Source of the DNA: Phascolarctos cinereus
Taxonomy: Eukaryota; Chordata; Mammalia; Diprotodontia; Phascolarctidae
Assembly: GCF_002099425.1 (NCBI RefSeq)
Contig: NW_018343955.1
Span: forward strand, 13,750,001 to 13,814,000
Direction: 5' to 3'
DNA: 64,000 bases
Positions 53,866 to 64,000 of the stretch are shown piece after piece. A model generated the notes under the pieces. That model was not told where the DNA came from. It ran no database searches and saw only the letters and a program-made list of their open reading frames with translations. Numbering within the stretch: the first letter of the stretch is position 1; each line of letters starts with the position of its first letter. Both the position numbers and the translations under genes were made by a program.

Positions 53866-55915
53866 TATGAGGAATGTAAACTAAAGTTTTAGAAGAAAAA
53901 GAGATGGACAAAAAGTCATTAAATATATTAATAATGTGATATCTGGATATGTTTTTCTCTTTCTTGGCAAGGAAATATCATTTGGAGAGTGCATTTTGGG
54001 AACAAACTGTAAAAAGGAAACAACAGATATTATGAATGTGAATAAAATTTAAAGTAATTTTTAATTTTATGTATTGCTTTGTTAATCGGTCTGAGCCCAA
54101 AGTTGGTATTTTGATCAAAAGTATTCAGAGAAAACCTGAATAAACTAATTGATTGAGATGTCATGAAATGTTTGTTTTTAGCATCATCTTGAGAAGTAGC
54201 TCTTTAGTTTAGATAGGAATACTGTCAGATTAATAGATGTTTTACTTTTGATATATAAAGAAGTATTTTAAATTCTTCTAACTATATATATATGAGACAT
54301 GTAAAATGATAAAATTTTATAATGTATTAAGGCTTATAGATAATTGTATGAATTGAGATTGTGAGATTGGAATTCAGTGCTCTTTTCGCACCTCTGTCAG
54401 TGCCTTATTGTGTGATCATGGAGATATCCGTTTCTGTATCTCTTTTAGTAAATGTGGGAGATAGCTTCTGGAAGTTGTGGTCATATATGGAAACCACCAC
54501 TTCACTCTCAGAGAATTCCATGGCTGGTAAAACATCTCAGGCAGTGACTTCTTCAAATTGCTTCTAAATTTCATGAGAGGAAAATGGAGGGTGGGTGGGT
54601 TATGGTGGAGGCAGCCCCAGAGCTTGATGGTATTGAAGATTTTAAATTGATTACCTTTGTGATGAAATAGAAATGAAACTTGTTAAATATGGGCTGATCC
54701 TTATCTTAGAGGGATAGCTATTTTTGCAGTAAACTTTCAAATGAGGAAGTCTTTGGAGTCTGTGAAAGCGAATCCATGTTTACAGAAAGCAGAGATAGAG
54801 ATTAATGTCAATGTTTAACACCCGAAACGCTAAGTACTTTTACTTTAAAAAAGCATTTACCATGGGTAGGTAGGCGTCTCAGTATTTTTCAGATTTTTAA
54901 AATTGAAGTGCTGATACTGCAAACAGATCAGTTTTACTTTGGGGATATTATTTTGCAGATGGAAGATAATGTTAATACCTTGCAACTGTGGAATATTTCC
55001 AGGTGAGCATTTAGTGGTATATAGGGATTATAGATACTTAATCTTGATAGTGAACAGAACCTAGAATGATTATTCCTTGGATTTATTTTCCACATTTCAT
55101 AGTTGTTAGTTTTTTTTTATCTGAGAGTTTATGTTTGTGCTGCCATAATTTTTTAAGAACTTATATGTCAAGAGTTCAGTATTATTCTGTGCAGCAAATA
55201 TAAATCAGTTTTTTATTTGTTTTCTTTATTTCAGTGTGAGCATTTTTCTTTTATTTAATGTGATTAAAGACTTTTTGAAAAAAATGAATTGTAGAGCATG
55301 CATGTAACTTATTTTGCTTGTTTGATTTCCTTTCATAAATTGTGAGAATTAGCTGCTTTTCTCCTGAGAAACAAAATACTCATAAAAACCTTACAGCTTT
55401 TGAAATGTGGCTAATATATTAGAATGCACAAATTTCATTTGAATCCTCTTGTGTCCTTTTGGTACCAGGTGTAAAATTGCTTTTCAGTGATTCTCTTATT
55501 TTCGAAAATCTTATCAAAAAAGAGGTGCAAAAATCTCTTGATTTCTCTAGGTTTTGATCAGGGAGAATTTCAGAATTTAAATTTCAAACTCAAATATTAT
55601 TTCTGAAGTATTTTCCTAATGTTGCTAGAAGAAAATAGGATGTACTTTTGAGTTCCATATAATGGGAATAATGAAACAATTAAAATCTGAATGTATACAG
55701 TTACTGGCTTGAACAAAAAAAAAGCAGCTATAAATCCTTTTGTAAAGAATTAGAAGTGCCTAATAAATTATCTATTGTATAAATTCAGATTGTCAAAAGT
55801 CACAGTTGTTTAAAGATAAACTGTTTTTTGAAATCTTCTGTCATCATTGTTCTTTCCTTGTTCAACTTATATCACTTTTCATCAGTTTAAGTCTTTTTAT
55901 GTTTCTTTATATTGA
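53866..55915. other. WDR70 intron 5, unassigned
   Basis: AT-rich, with no exon, RNA gene or clear repeat recognised. Confidence 0.4.
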
Positions 55916-55919
55916 TCAT

Positions 55920-56150
55920 GGTTATCATTCTCTATACATGACATTCTGTCTTCTGCGCCTTTGATGAGCTTCCCTCTATGTCTGGAATTCTTTCCTTCCT
56001 CACATCCACCTGTTGCAACCCCTAGTTTTCATGAAGGCCCTGGTCACACTACTTGATGAGGAGCCTTTCCTAATTTTCCCCAGTTAGTGTCTCCTCTCCC
56101 CCATTCATTATTTACTTATTTTTTACACATCCATTATTTACTTAACTGTG
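55920..56150 (+). repeat. L2-like 3' fragment
   Basis: cttctgcgcctttgatgagc, tctatgtctggaattctttcc, gatgaggagcctttcctaatt: L2 3' module, diverged. Confidence 0.5.
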
Positions 56151-56159
56151 ACCATATTT

Positions 56160-57092
56160 CTTCAGTGAAGTTTTGTACCTCTTTTATTTACAGTTTGAGC
56201 AATTCTGATTTTTAGTACTTTCTTCAGTATTTTTTGTTCCTCTTTTACTGAGCTGTTAATTCTCTTTTCATAATTTTCTTCTGTTGTTCCCATTTCTTTC
56301 CCAATTTTTCCTCTAAAAGTCATACTTTTACAATCACTTTTTTGCTCTTTTTAAAAAATTTGCTTTCTTTAGCTCTTCTAGGAATCTTGTTGGGCTTGTG
56401 CGCAATCTGCATTTTCTTTGAAGCTTTGTTTGTGGATGTTTTCAAGTCAGTGTCTTCTTCTGAGTTTGTGTCTTGAGCTTCCTTGGCATCACAGAAACTT
56501 TTTATTGCCGGGTTCTTTTTTTGTTGTTTTCTCATTTTCCCAGCTTATTTCTCGACTTTAGATTTTTGTTGGTGTTGGGCTCTGCTCACCTCTGGGAGGG
56601 ATGGCTGACTTGAGTTTCTGTAGCTCGATCTGGGGGCCTGTAAGTTTTTGGTGCTTCCAGGTTAGTATGATCCAGGGAGAGATGTAGTCAGTGTCTTCCT
56701 GGTCTGTGCTGTAGTCCTTGCCCAGGTAGGGCCCCTGCTCCCTTGTGACTGTGACTGCTCCTCTCTGCCCTGGAACAGTACCCCAGAACTGGGTAATAGG
56801 CTGCAAAGCTGCCAGATATCCCCAGGTCCTACACCCAGTGTAAGTGTAAGGTACTCCTGGAATCTCTTTCTAACCTTGTGTTCAGTCCCCTTAATTCCCT
56901 GTGTTATGTAGGCTGTGGGTACTCCTAGTAATTACATTACTGCAGTAATGCTGCTGCTTCTTCAGTTGCTGGCTTTTTGTTGACTTTACAGCTCAGAATT
57001 TGATTTGTTGTTTTCTGTGGTTGTTTTGTAGGAGAGATTTTGGGGGAAGTTTGGCAGCTGTGACCTTTCACTCCTCCATCTTGACTCCACTC
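56160..57092 (-). repeat. L1-type 5' end: 5' UTR plus ORF1 N-terminus
   Basis: The minus-strand start gagtggagtcaagatggagg (57092 leftward) carries the YY1-like caagatgg near its 5' end. A start at 56535 (MRKQQKKNPAIKS) heads a 71-codon ORF1-like N-terminus containing NSEEDTDLKTSTNKASKK, comparable with NSEEDNTVNKPTYGTSKR in the HAL1 ORF1. A coiled-coil region follows to about 56160. The 3' part is missing, which is unusual for L1. Confidence 0.6.
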
Positions 57093-57109
57093 TTAACCTT
57101 GAACATGCC

Positions 57110-57360
57110 AAATCCAGCCACTAGTATGCAAATTCCTTGATGGTGTGGAGTATTTTACTTGTGTTTGTATATCTAGTACTTAAGCACAGCGTAGGAACTT
57201 AATAAATACTTGTTGATTTTTCATTGTTGTATTTATTCTGTTGTCTATTGATCTTGGGTTGTCTTTTAGCAGTAGTGTTGATTGACTTGGATAGAATTCT
57301 TACTTTTAGTGTCTGACACATTTAATGCTTAATAAATGCTTATTGACTCTAGTAGATTAC
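57110..57360 (+). repeat. L2 3' termini
   Basis: tatgcaaattccttgatggtg and cgtaggaacttaataaatacttg (to 57215), then possibly another: gacacatttaatgcttaataaatgcttattgac. Confidence 0.55.
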
Positions 57361-57369
57361 CAAGTCAGT

Positions 57370-59030
57370 TGCCACCATTCCTCCTTCCCCCAACTCTCTT
57401 TTCCACATTTTGCAAGGATTCCTGTCAAGTAGGGAAAGAGAGCAAGTAGAATTCTTCACCTGTCCTTCTTAGTTTTATATTTAAATATTTATTTCCTAAA
57501 TATTTACTCTATAAATATTTCAAAATTCCTCGTTTTCCTCTAGGGCATAACTTTATCTCACATTTATTCAGATCAATGAAAACTTGACTCCTTTCAAAAA
57601 AAGGTCGAAGATCCCTTTCCATATATGTTGACTAGTACTGACATGAACCTGAATGTTACCCTTTAAACTTTACCTAGTATGTGGAAAGAATAATCCACTT
57701 GTTCCTTCAAATAAATCATACGTACTACCATTATATATGAAATTACATCCATGTCAAGAATACATAATATATGTACTTCCCTCATAGGGCTGTTGTTAAG
57801 AATGAAGGAGTTATTGTATGTAATGTCACCTATTGTCGCATATTTTTTGAGGGCAGGGTATACAAATTTCCTCTTTTTTTCTCAAAAAAATTTTCCTGAC
57901 ATCCTCTTTGTTCTGGGGCCCCTGGATTAGCATTTATGTGTTGTATCAATATATTTTAAGCTTCTGAATTAACATGTTACTTTGGGAAGTGGTGATATAT
58001 CCACCTCCTCTTTCCTCTTACCACAGATAGTTGAAAATTCAGTGACTGATTGTGTGTAAAACTAGAATGTATCAGTGACTTAGTAGGAGTATCTATCAAG
58101 AGTAGGAGTTTCCTCTGAATTATATCTGACACCCTGGGTGGCATCTTCAGTGTTAGAGAGGCCACAATTGGGCCATGACTATTTTTTCTACCTATTTGAT
58201 CCCTAGGCTTTATCTTTTGCCAGATATCAGATTTGGTGGCATATAGTTGTTTTTCTTTTCTTATGGACTTGAGGAACTCAAAGGATATTTAAAAAGTTTT
58301 TATTAGTGCTCATTGGTTGGTTGGTGAAACCTTCTCAAGGGTTGATTAATATCATAATTTGGTTGAAGTTAGAGCTATTGGTAAGATGACTTTTCCAGGA
58401 GTGATAAAGAAAATGGAAATGATTTCGAAATCTTCACAATTTCTTCTTCAGATTAATGTAATTTATAAAAGTAAGCTGCTTAATTAGTATGCAGAGAATT
58501 CTGTCCACAGAGGATATAAGAAATGCTGTTGCAGAATCAGATGCTCCCATCCTTGCTGTTTGCTGCTTTTTCATCCCAAAGTTTGTCAGAAGATAGACAC
58601 AAGGGGGCAATGGAGGCATTTTGGCCAGAATCCATTTCTCTACTCAACTACTATTTGGCTTGTAGAAAATAATTTACCAACCCTTGAAATTGGCTTTTCA
58701 GAGATGATGTTTTCAGCAAATTGGAATAAGTAAAGTTTGTTGTTATTAATGTTGGAAGAATTACTTTTCTTTGAAAAATGAGGTGGAAAAATTTATTCCT
58801 TATATTTATTTGTTATGCAACAAACTAGAATTTGAATTCATTGAGTAGGTCTTAGAATAAAATGTAACATCTCATTAAGTTGAAGCTCTTGGTGAAGGTA
58901 AGGGTAGGGGTAGCAGCAAAAGATTACTAGATGATAAGTGTTAATAATAAGTATTGCAAAGATATTCTTATTCTTTATTCAGATCTGTCATTTGTCACAA
59001 TATGAATGTAGGTCATTTCAGCAAACATTG
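57370..59030. other. WDR70 intron 5, unassigned
   Basis: No exon or clear repeat recognised. Confidence 0.4.
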
Positions 59031-59039
59031 AAAAATGTG

Positions 59040-59290
59040 TTTAGTAATAGTGTTATTGGCTGGAGGGTAATAGGTTAGGCTGGAAGGAAAGTGTGGCACC
59101 AAATTGTTGAGGGAGTTGAATGTATTAGAGGAGTTTGAAATTTTCTTTGTGGGCAGTAGGGAGACACTGATGATTTTTGAAGTGAAGAGTGACACTACTA
59201 GATCTATAAATAACATATATATATATTTTGGTGTTAGTATGAAGCTTATATTGGTGGAGGGAAAGAATGGAGTGGGGCTATAAAATAATT
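59040..59290 (-). repeat. L2 ORF2/3' UTR junction fragment
   Basis: aggctggaaggaaagtgtgg, gggcagtagggagacactgatg, agagtgacactactagatct: reverse of the L2 'SDHVTPLL...LQWLPI' region, as in the copy at 8300. Confidence 0.55.
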
Positions 59291-59529
59291 GGCAGGAAAA
59301 ACAGCTATGAAAGCCAAAGGAAAGGTGAGAGAGAATAAAGAAAGGCTGAGCTCAGGAAAAATCATGTCAAAGAGGAAGCTGAGAAGAAACAGAGGCTGGT
59401 GCTGTATGATACTATCGTGCTGTAAGAAATTAAGAACGGGGACACTTTCAGAGAAAGTTGGGAAGAGTTGTGTGAACCAAGGCAACGAGGTGAGCAGGAG
59501 AATGATGGGTATGCTAACATCTTGTAAAG

Positions 59530-59745
59530 ACTAAAGAACCCTGATCAAGGCCCTCAGGAACAGAAGAGTCATGAGGAAGCCTGCCCTCCTCCTGACAGAG
59601 CCATTGGATGGGGACAGATTCTTTTTGAACGTGCGCTTGTTTTGCTTGACTATGCAGATTTATCACAAGGGTTTTGTTTTTCTCTATTAGGGGAGTAGAG
59701 ATAGAAAATCAATTTTTAAAAAAAATTTACGACAACAACAGCAAA
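59530..59745 (+). repeat. L1-type 3' end
   Basis: ccctgatcaaggccctcagg, cctcctgacagagccattgg, ttgttttgcttgactatgca, tcacaagggttttgtttttc: plus-strand marsupial L1 3' end, about 215 bp. Confidence 0.6.
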
Positions 59746-59749
59746 ACCA

Positions 59750-60110
59750 AATGAACCAGAACCTGAGAATGGCAGACAGATACCTTTGAATAAAGCAGGC
59801 AATGCCAAAAGATGACAATGGCAAGTTTGAAATGGAATGATGTGTGTGAAACATTACAATGATTTTTACATCCTATATAAGATGCTAAGCACCCCATACT
59901 TAACTGATGAGACATTATTTCTGTGTATTGTGCCCCTGGGGCAGTGGGCTCTGATTGGCGCTCTCTTCCCTAATCTCATCCTATCCAGGTTCACCACATC
60001 AGCTCCTGGCCCTCTCTTTGCCACGTCATCTGCAGCTCTAGTCTCTATCGCCTGTCAGAACTCAGGGTCAGGGCTCTGATTAGCTAACTTGACTCTAGCT
60101 CTGAGAACTG
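59750..60110. other. WDR70 intron 5, unassigned
   Basis: Slightly GC-richer (59930-60090) but no motif, exon or repeat identified. Confidence 0.4.
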
Positions 60111-60119
60111 TAATGGAAT

Positions 60120-60380
60120 CAACACTGTCATTCATGGAACAGAATGTCAATTAGTTGCTCCAGGAGTCTCTTATCATCATCCCTTGGACTCCATGGTCCA
60201 AAATACTCCTCCCTGACCACCACTCCCTTTATTTATTTTCTTCTTTTATTAAAATGTAAGCTCCTGGAGGGCAGGAACTGTCTTGCATAATTGTGTTTAT
60301 ATCCTTAGTCCTTACTTAGCACAATGCCTGGCATATGGTGATAGTTTAATAAATACACTGTAATTAATTATTTAATTCAT
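60120..60380 (+). repeat. L2 3' end
   Basis: aaaatgtaagctcctggagggc, aggaactgtcttgcataatt, ttagcacaatgcctggcata and agtttaataaata: clear L2 3' module. Confidence 0.75.
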
Positions 60381-60439
60381 GTTATGTGGGACAAGGAGCT
60401 GATTTTAGAAGTTTAAATTTAAGACAAAAAGCCCACAAA

Positions 60440-60765
60440 ATAGGTGTCATTGGATAGTGGAAAGAGCATGGTGCTAGAGTCACATAAATTGGGTTTAGAT
60501 CCTTCCTGTGACACTTAACACTTCTCTGACCTTGGGCCGTAAAGTGGAGGGGTACAACTAGACCAGAAGTCCTTAAGTAATATTTACAAACTTTAAAGAA
60601 CTATTTTGTTAGCTTGTATTTCAATATAATTGGTTTTCTTTGGTATGCTTTGTATTTTATTTTATGCATTTAAAAACATTATTCATAGAAGGGACCTCTA
60701 GGTTTTGCCAGATGGTCAAAGGGGGGTCCATGATGCAAAAAAGGTTAAGAACCCTAGACTAGTTG
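60440..60765. repeat. MIR fragment and hAT-like DNA transposon
   Basis: MIR head (agtggaaagagcatggtgc, tgacacttaacacttctctgacc). From 60545: cagaagtccttaag, tttcaatataattggttttc, gcatttaaaaacattattcatag, ggggtccatgatgcaaaaaagg and ttaagaacccta. The latter is the least decayed copy of the short DNA transposon at 27560 and 28965. Confidence 0.6.
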
Positions 60766-60769
60766 GTCC

Positions 60770-63170
60770 TTTCTAGCAATAAATCTATGTTCTTATGATC
60801 CTCTGACCTCAGTGCAGGAGGAGAGGTATTGCAGGAGTGGTCTACTCATTATCTTAAAGTGATCTCTTGGGAATTGAAGTGTTAGAGAAATGTCTGGCTT
60901 TTGAAAAAAGACAATCCTGAAAACTGTGATAGCTATCGTCTCTTTACTCTCCTTTTGAAAAGCTCCGAGGTATTTGCAGGAATCATACTTTTTCTTTATT
61001 GAGAATTACTTAGAGTTTTACCACTTGAGACTGGTTGGTTTTCCATGCAGGTTTTTTAGCTATCAATCCTGTATATGAAGTTTAGCAAATTCAAGAAAAA
61101 TGTAAAGAATGCCACGGCCCACCAGGCTGTGCATTTGTGAACTACAAACATGTTAGCAGAAGCAGCCATTGTATTTAAGTCATTGCATGGTACTGAAGAA
61201 ATCCAGTGGTTGTAGTTATTGTTATTATTAATGATAAAATTTGTCTCAGGATAATTTTTGTGCCAGGAGATTGCATGTATTACCTTGAACATTTGGCTCC
61301 TTGTGTGTTTGATTTGTTTTCCCCATAATGCACTAATTTAGAGAGGGAATAGTTACTATTCTTTGTTATTCTAGACCTAGTTGGATTGATTTTTTTTCTA
61401 AGTAAAGCGTTATTTCTTAAGGTTTTTTTTTTACCGTGTCTGAACTGCCATTTTCTTTTTAAGTACAATTTAGTGCCTGAAGGTGTTATATTTCTCCTTC
61501 CCCACCATTTGTTGCTGTTTTCATTTTAGCTGGGCCCTCTTAATTTGTCTAACCTGGAGTTCTTACCATTGTATTACTCTGCTCTTCTCTATGCCCACAT
61601 CATTTGGACATCCCGCAGTGTGTCCCCTTTCTTTTTCCCTCTCTGGCCATGGAGCCTAAATGCCACATTCCTGAAATGGAAGTAAATTTCCTAGTAAGAT
61701 AGCCACAACCTAGTCAAATAACGTGAGTGACTATAACTTTACTTATATATGTGGTCTTTATTTCCAAGATTCCTTTACACTACTGTGAAGTAGTTTGTAC
61801 ACTTTAGAACGATTAACTTTTGATTTTGTATTTTGGGTCATTGTGCAGGGAGAAAGGTTGTGAATCTCAGAAGTGGACAGTTTTTGGAGAAGAAATTTCC
61901 TATTTCCTCTGAGTGGTGGCTGTGCAAAATTACTTGGCCAGAGAGCATTCTCTTTGGGGGATAAATTTCATTACAGTAGGTCCTGGACCTTGTGTTCTAG
62001 CCATTTAACCTTGTCTATCTCCACCACTTCCTTCAACCACAGGTGGAATCAATTTTATTCCTTTTCTATTTTGGCCTATAAGACCACATAGTAAACTGGT
62101 ATGATCTACATTTCAATTTACTTTCAAGTAAGTGCTCTTAAACATTTTAAGACTCAGCTTAAGAAAATCTGGTATTTTGTAGGTATGAGTATTCCTTCCA
62201 CCGATGTAGATCACAACTCCTCCACATCATTATGGTTTCATTGTGAGTTTATTGTGAGTATATTTTCATGAGCCCCTGTGGCCAAAAGAATTCCTCAACC
62301 TTCAGGTGATTTAGCTTTCTGACCTTTGTTGGAATAGTTCTTAGATAATAATTCATTGCTAGAGTCATACTTGAAACTTTTTTAGCTTGGAAAGACCTGC
62401 CAGAATTTGGTGTCATAGTCTTTTAGAACCTTGGCTTGCCTTCAGGCCCTGATGAAGCATCCCAGTAGGATTTTACTATAGTGTTAGCCAATGGTATCAT
62501 AGCATTGGAAACTGGTGTTAATAGAATAATAATAATAGAAATGAACATAGCACTTTCAGGTTTGCAGAATGCTTTATATAAATTGTTTCATTTGAACCAT
62601 ATAGTCCTTTGTTTAGAAGAAAGCAATCAAAAATTAACATTTCTAGAAAAGAATCAGTAATTTGAGTTTTACAGATCTCAAACACGGCTAGTGAAAGTTA
62701 AGAAAAAAATTTAGATGCTTTCTTGAAGTTGCTTAACAGTGTTATGTTACTTAAAAATGTACTTCTGTGTCATAGCTCATAAGAGTATAAGTGGTAATAT
62801 TTTTAAGGTAATTTATAGCTTGTCTGGGAAAATTGCTAATCACACCAGTAATAGGATTGAAACCAGCTGTGTGATTAAACTGGGAAATTGTGTTTCCTTC
62901 CTGCAGTAATTTAGATTAACCATAGCCTTTAAGATCTTTTTGGGTAATTTTTGAATGGTTTATTTTTGAGGTTAAATGAAGCATGCAAGAGCATTTAAAA
63001 ATATTTTTTGAATTTCAGATTATGCATTTTTCTAGTGATATAGCTTTCTAAAATTTGTTAGTGTATGTGAAAAGTAACATTTTAAATGAATATTTGAGAA
63101 TAGAGAATAGAATTTAAATTCTAGTTTGTAAATAACTTAGTTTCGCCAGCTTAAAGCAGTGTAATTGTTT
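60770..63170. other. WDR70 intron 5, unassigned
   Basis: About 2.4 kb with no exon, RNA gene or clear repeat recognised. Confidence 0.4.
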
Positions 63171-63174
63171 AGTT

Positions 63175-63285
63175 GTCTTTGAGGGCAAGAATTGTGAGTT
63201 GAACTTCATATCTTCTATAGAGCCCTGTGCCTTGCCCACAGAAGGCATTTAATATGTATTTGAATGAATTTCAATTTTGCATGTA
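63175..63285 (+). repeat. L2 3' terminus
   Basis: tgagggcaagaattgtgag, gccctgtgccttgcccacag, aaggcatttaatatgtatttgaatgaat: L2 tail. Confidence 0.6.
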
Positions 63286-63549
63286 GTGATTTTTATTGAA
63301 AATTGGAGAAAATTATGTTTTTGTTTAGTCTTAAGTTGAAGGGATCATTCAACTAGAGGTTATATGGACATGAAATCATCTAAGTCTTTTTTTGGCTTCA
63401 GACCTTGGAGCCTTATTTGAATCATTTCTCTCCTTTCATATCTTAGCTAGTCAGTTAGCAGATCTTATCCATTTTTCATTTGGAAAGTTTTTCATCTATC
63501 ATCTCTCCATTCACGTAAAATCATATCAACAAAACTTTATTGAACATGT

Positions 63550-63850
63550 ATTGTGTTCAGTAAAGATCCTGTGTTCAACAGGTCCTGTATTCTCTCTCCT
63601 GCTATCCTACTTCGAGCCCTGCAGCCTTCTGACTGTCCTCCTCTGACACTAAGTTTTGCTTCTTCCTATGTCCTGAATACTGCTTACCGACTATTCCTGC
63701 TGAGTACTGTTACCATAGATTTTCTCCTTAGTATTGAAACTTTCAGTGGCTCCTTATTTTCCAGTACATTCCAGAACTACTTTGTCAGGTTTTCAAGGTC
63801 TTCCTTAATCCATTTCTATTTTTTCCTGCAACTATTCAACATATTTCTTT
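63550..63850 (+). repeat. Possible L2 fragment
   Basis: CT-rich cctcctctgacactaagttttgc, gtggctccttattttccag, caaggtcttccttaatcc: resembles decayed L2 ORF2 C-terminus. An A/T-rich LINE-like tail follows to the window end. Confidence 0.4.
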
Positions 63851-64000
63851 GCTCTTTTTTTTTAATTTAAAAAATTTTTATTTATTTTTAATTTTTTTTC
63901 TTTTCCCTTCTCAAGATACTTTTCTTATCCCCTAAACAGAAGGATCTCATTTGAATAAATGAATTAATGAAAAAAGCATTAACTAAGTGTTTGTTATGTG

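Noticed and set aside
60770-63170. Hidden gene or system in the quiet stretch of intron 5
   Set aside because: No long frames, splice-bounded conserved exons, RNA motifs or repeated architecture seen; it is treated as ordinary intron.
40409-64000. WDR70 exon 6 (expected HKIPDSHEITL... and the first WD40 repeats)
   Set aside because: I looked for it on the plus strand with acceptor and donor signals and found no match. Intron 5 therefore seems to extend beyond the window, though a missed short exon is possible.

Overview
This is nuclear genomic DNA from a marsupial. The main evidence is many copies of the tRNA-derived CORE-SINEs typical of marsupials (box-A-like GGCGCAGTGGATAGAGC, then GAGTTCAAATCC and CTAGCTGTGTGACCCTGGGCAAGTCACTTA), plus L2, MIR, marsupial-type L1 and half-L1 elements. 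I cannot tell an American from an Australian marsupial by reading alone.

Two host genes are present, arranged head to head. On the minus strand, the first coding exon of NUP155 (2206-2368) sits in a GC-rich CpG-island promoter at about 2140-2935. On the plus strand, WDR70 starts at 18766 inside a second CpG island (about 18540-19100). Its first five coding exons are at 18766-18790, 18884-18943, 21166-21249, 25609-25729 and 40213-40408. They are phase-consistent and encode the first 162 residues, the disordered, charged N-terminal part that precedes the WD40 propeller. I found no later WDR70 exon, so intron 5 appears to run from 40409 past the right edge. The same NUP155-WDR70 divergent pair is known on human chromosome 5p13.

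The 16.4 kb between the two start codons and the long WDR70 introns are almost entirely transposable-element fossils. The intergenic part holds a class III (ERV-L) pol remnant (about 4540-6880), long L2 copies, two solo LTRs with clear target-site duplications (7581-8242 with 4 bp, 11116-11577 with 6 bp), a probable Y-box processed pseudogene inside an L2, and an unidentified 142-codon ORF. Introns 1-4 hold L2, L1 and SINE pieces. Intron 5 holds the most notable element, an apparently full-length ORF2-less half-L1 (HAL1) at 44978-48034, flanked by a perfect 16-bp duplication. Two older copies share its layout (23400-24470 and 36935-37810). Intron 5 also holds a three-deep nest (MIR, then hAT MITE, then SINE) at about 41245-41910.

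I see no CRISPR array, operon, prokaryotic feature or convincing new multi-gene system. The interest lies in the half-L1 family, the nested insertions, the CTCF-like motifs at both promoters and in the SINEs, and the pure GAT repeat coding for a poly-Asp tract in WDR70.
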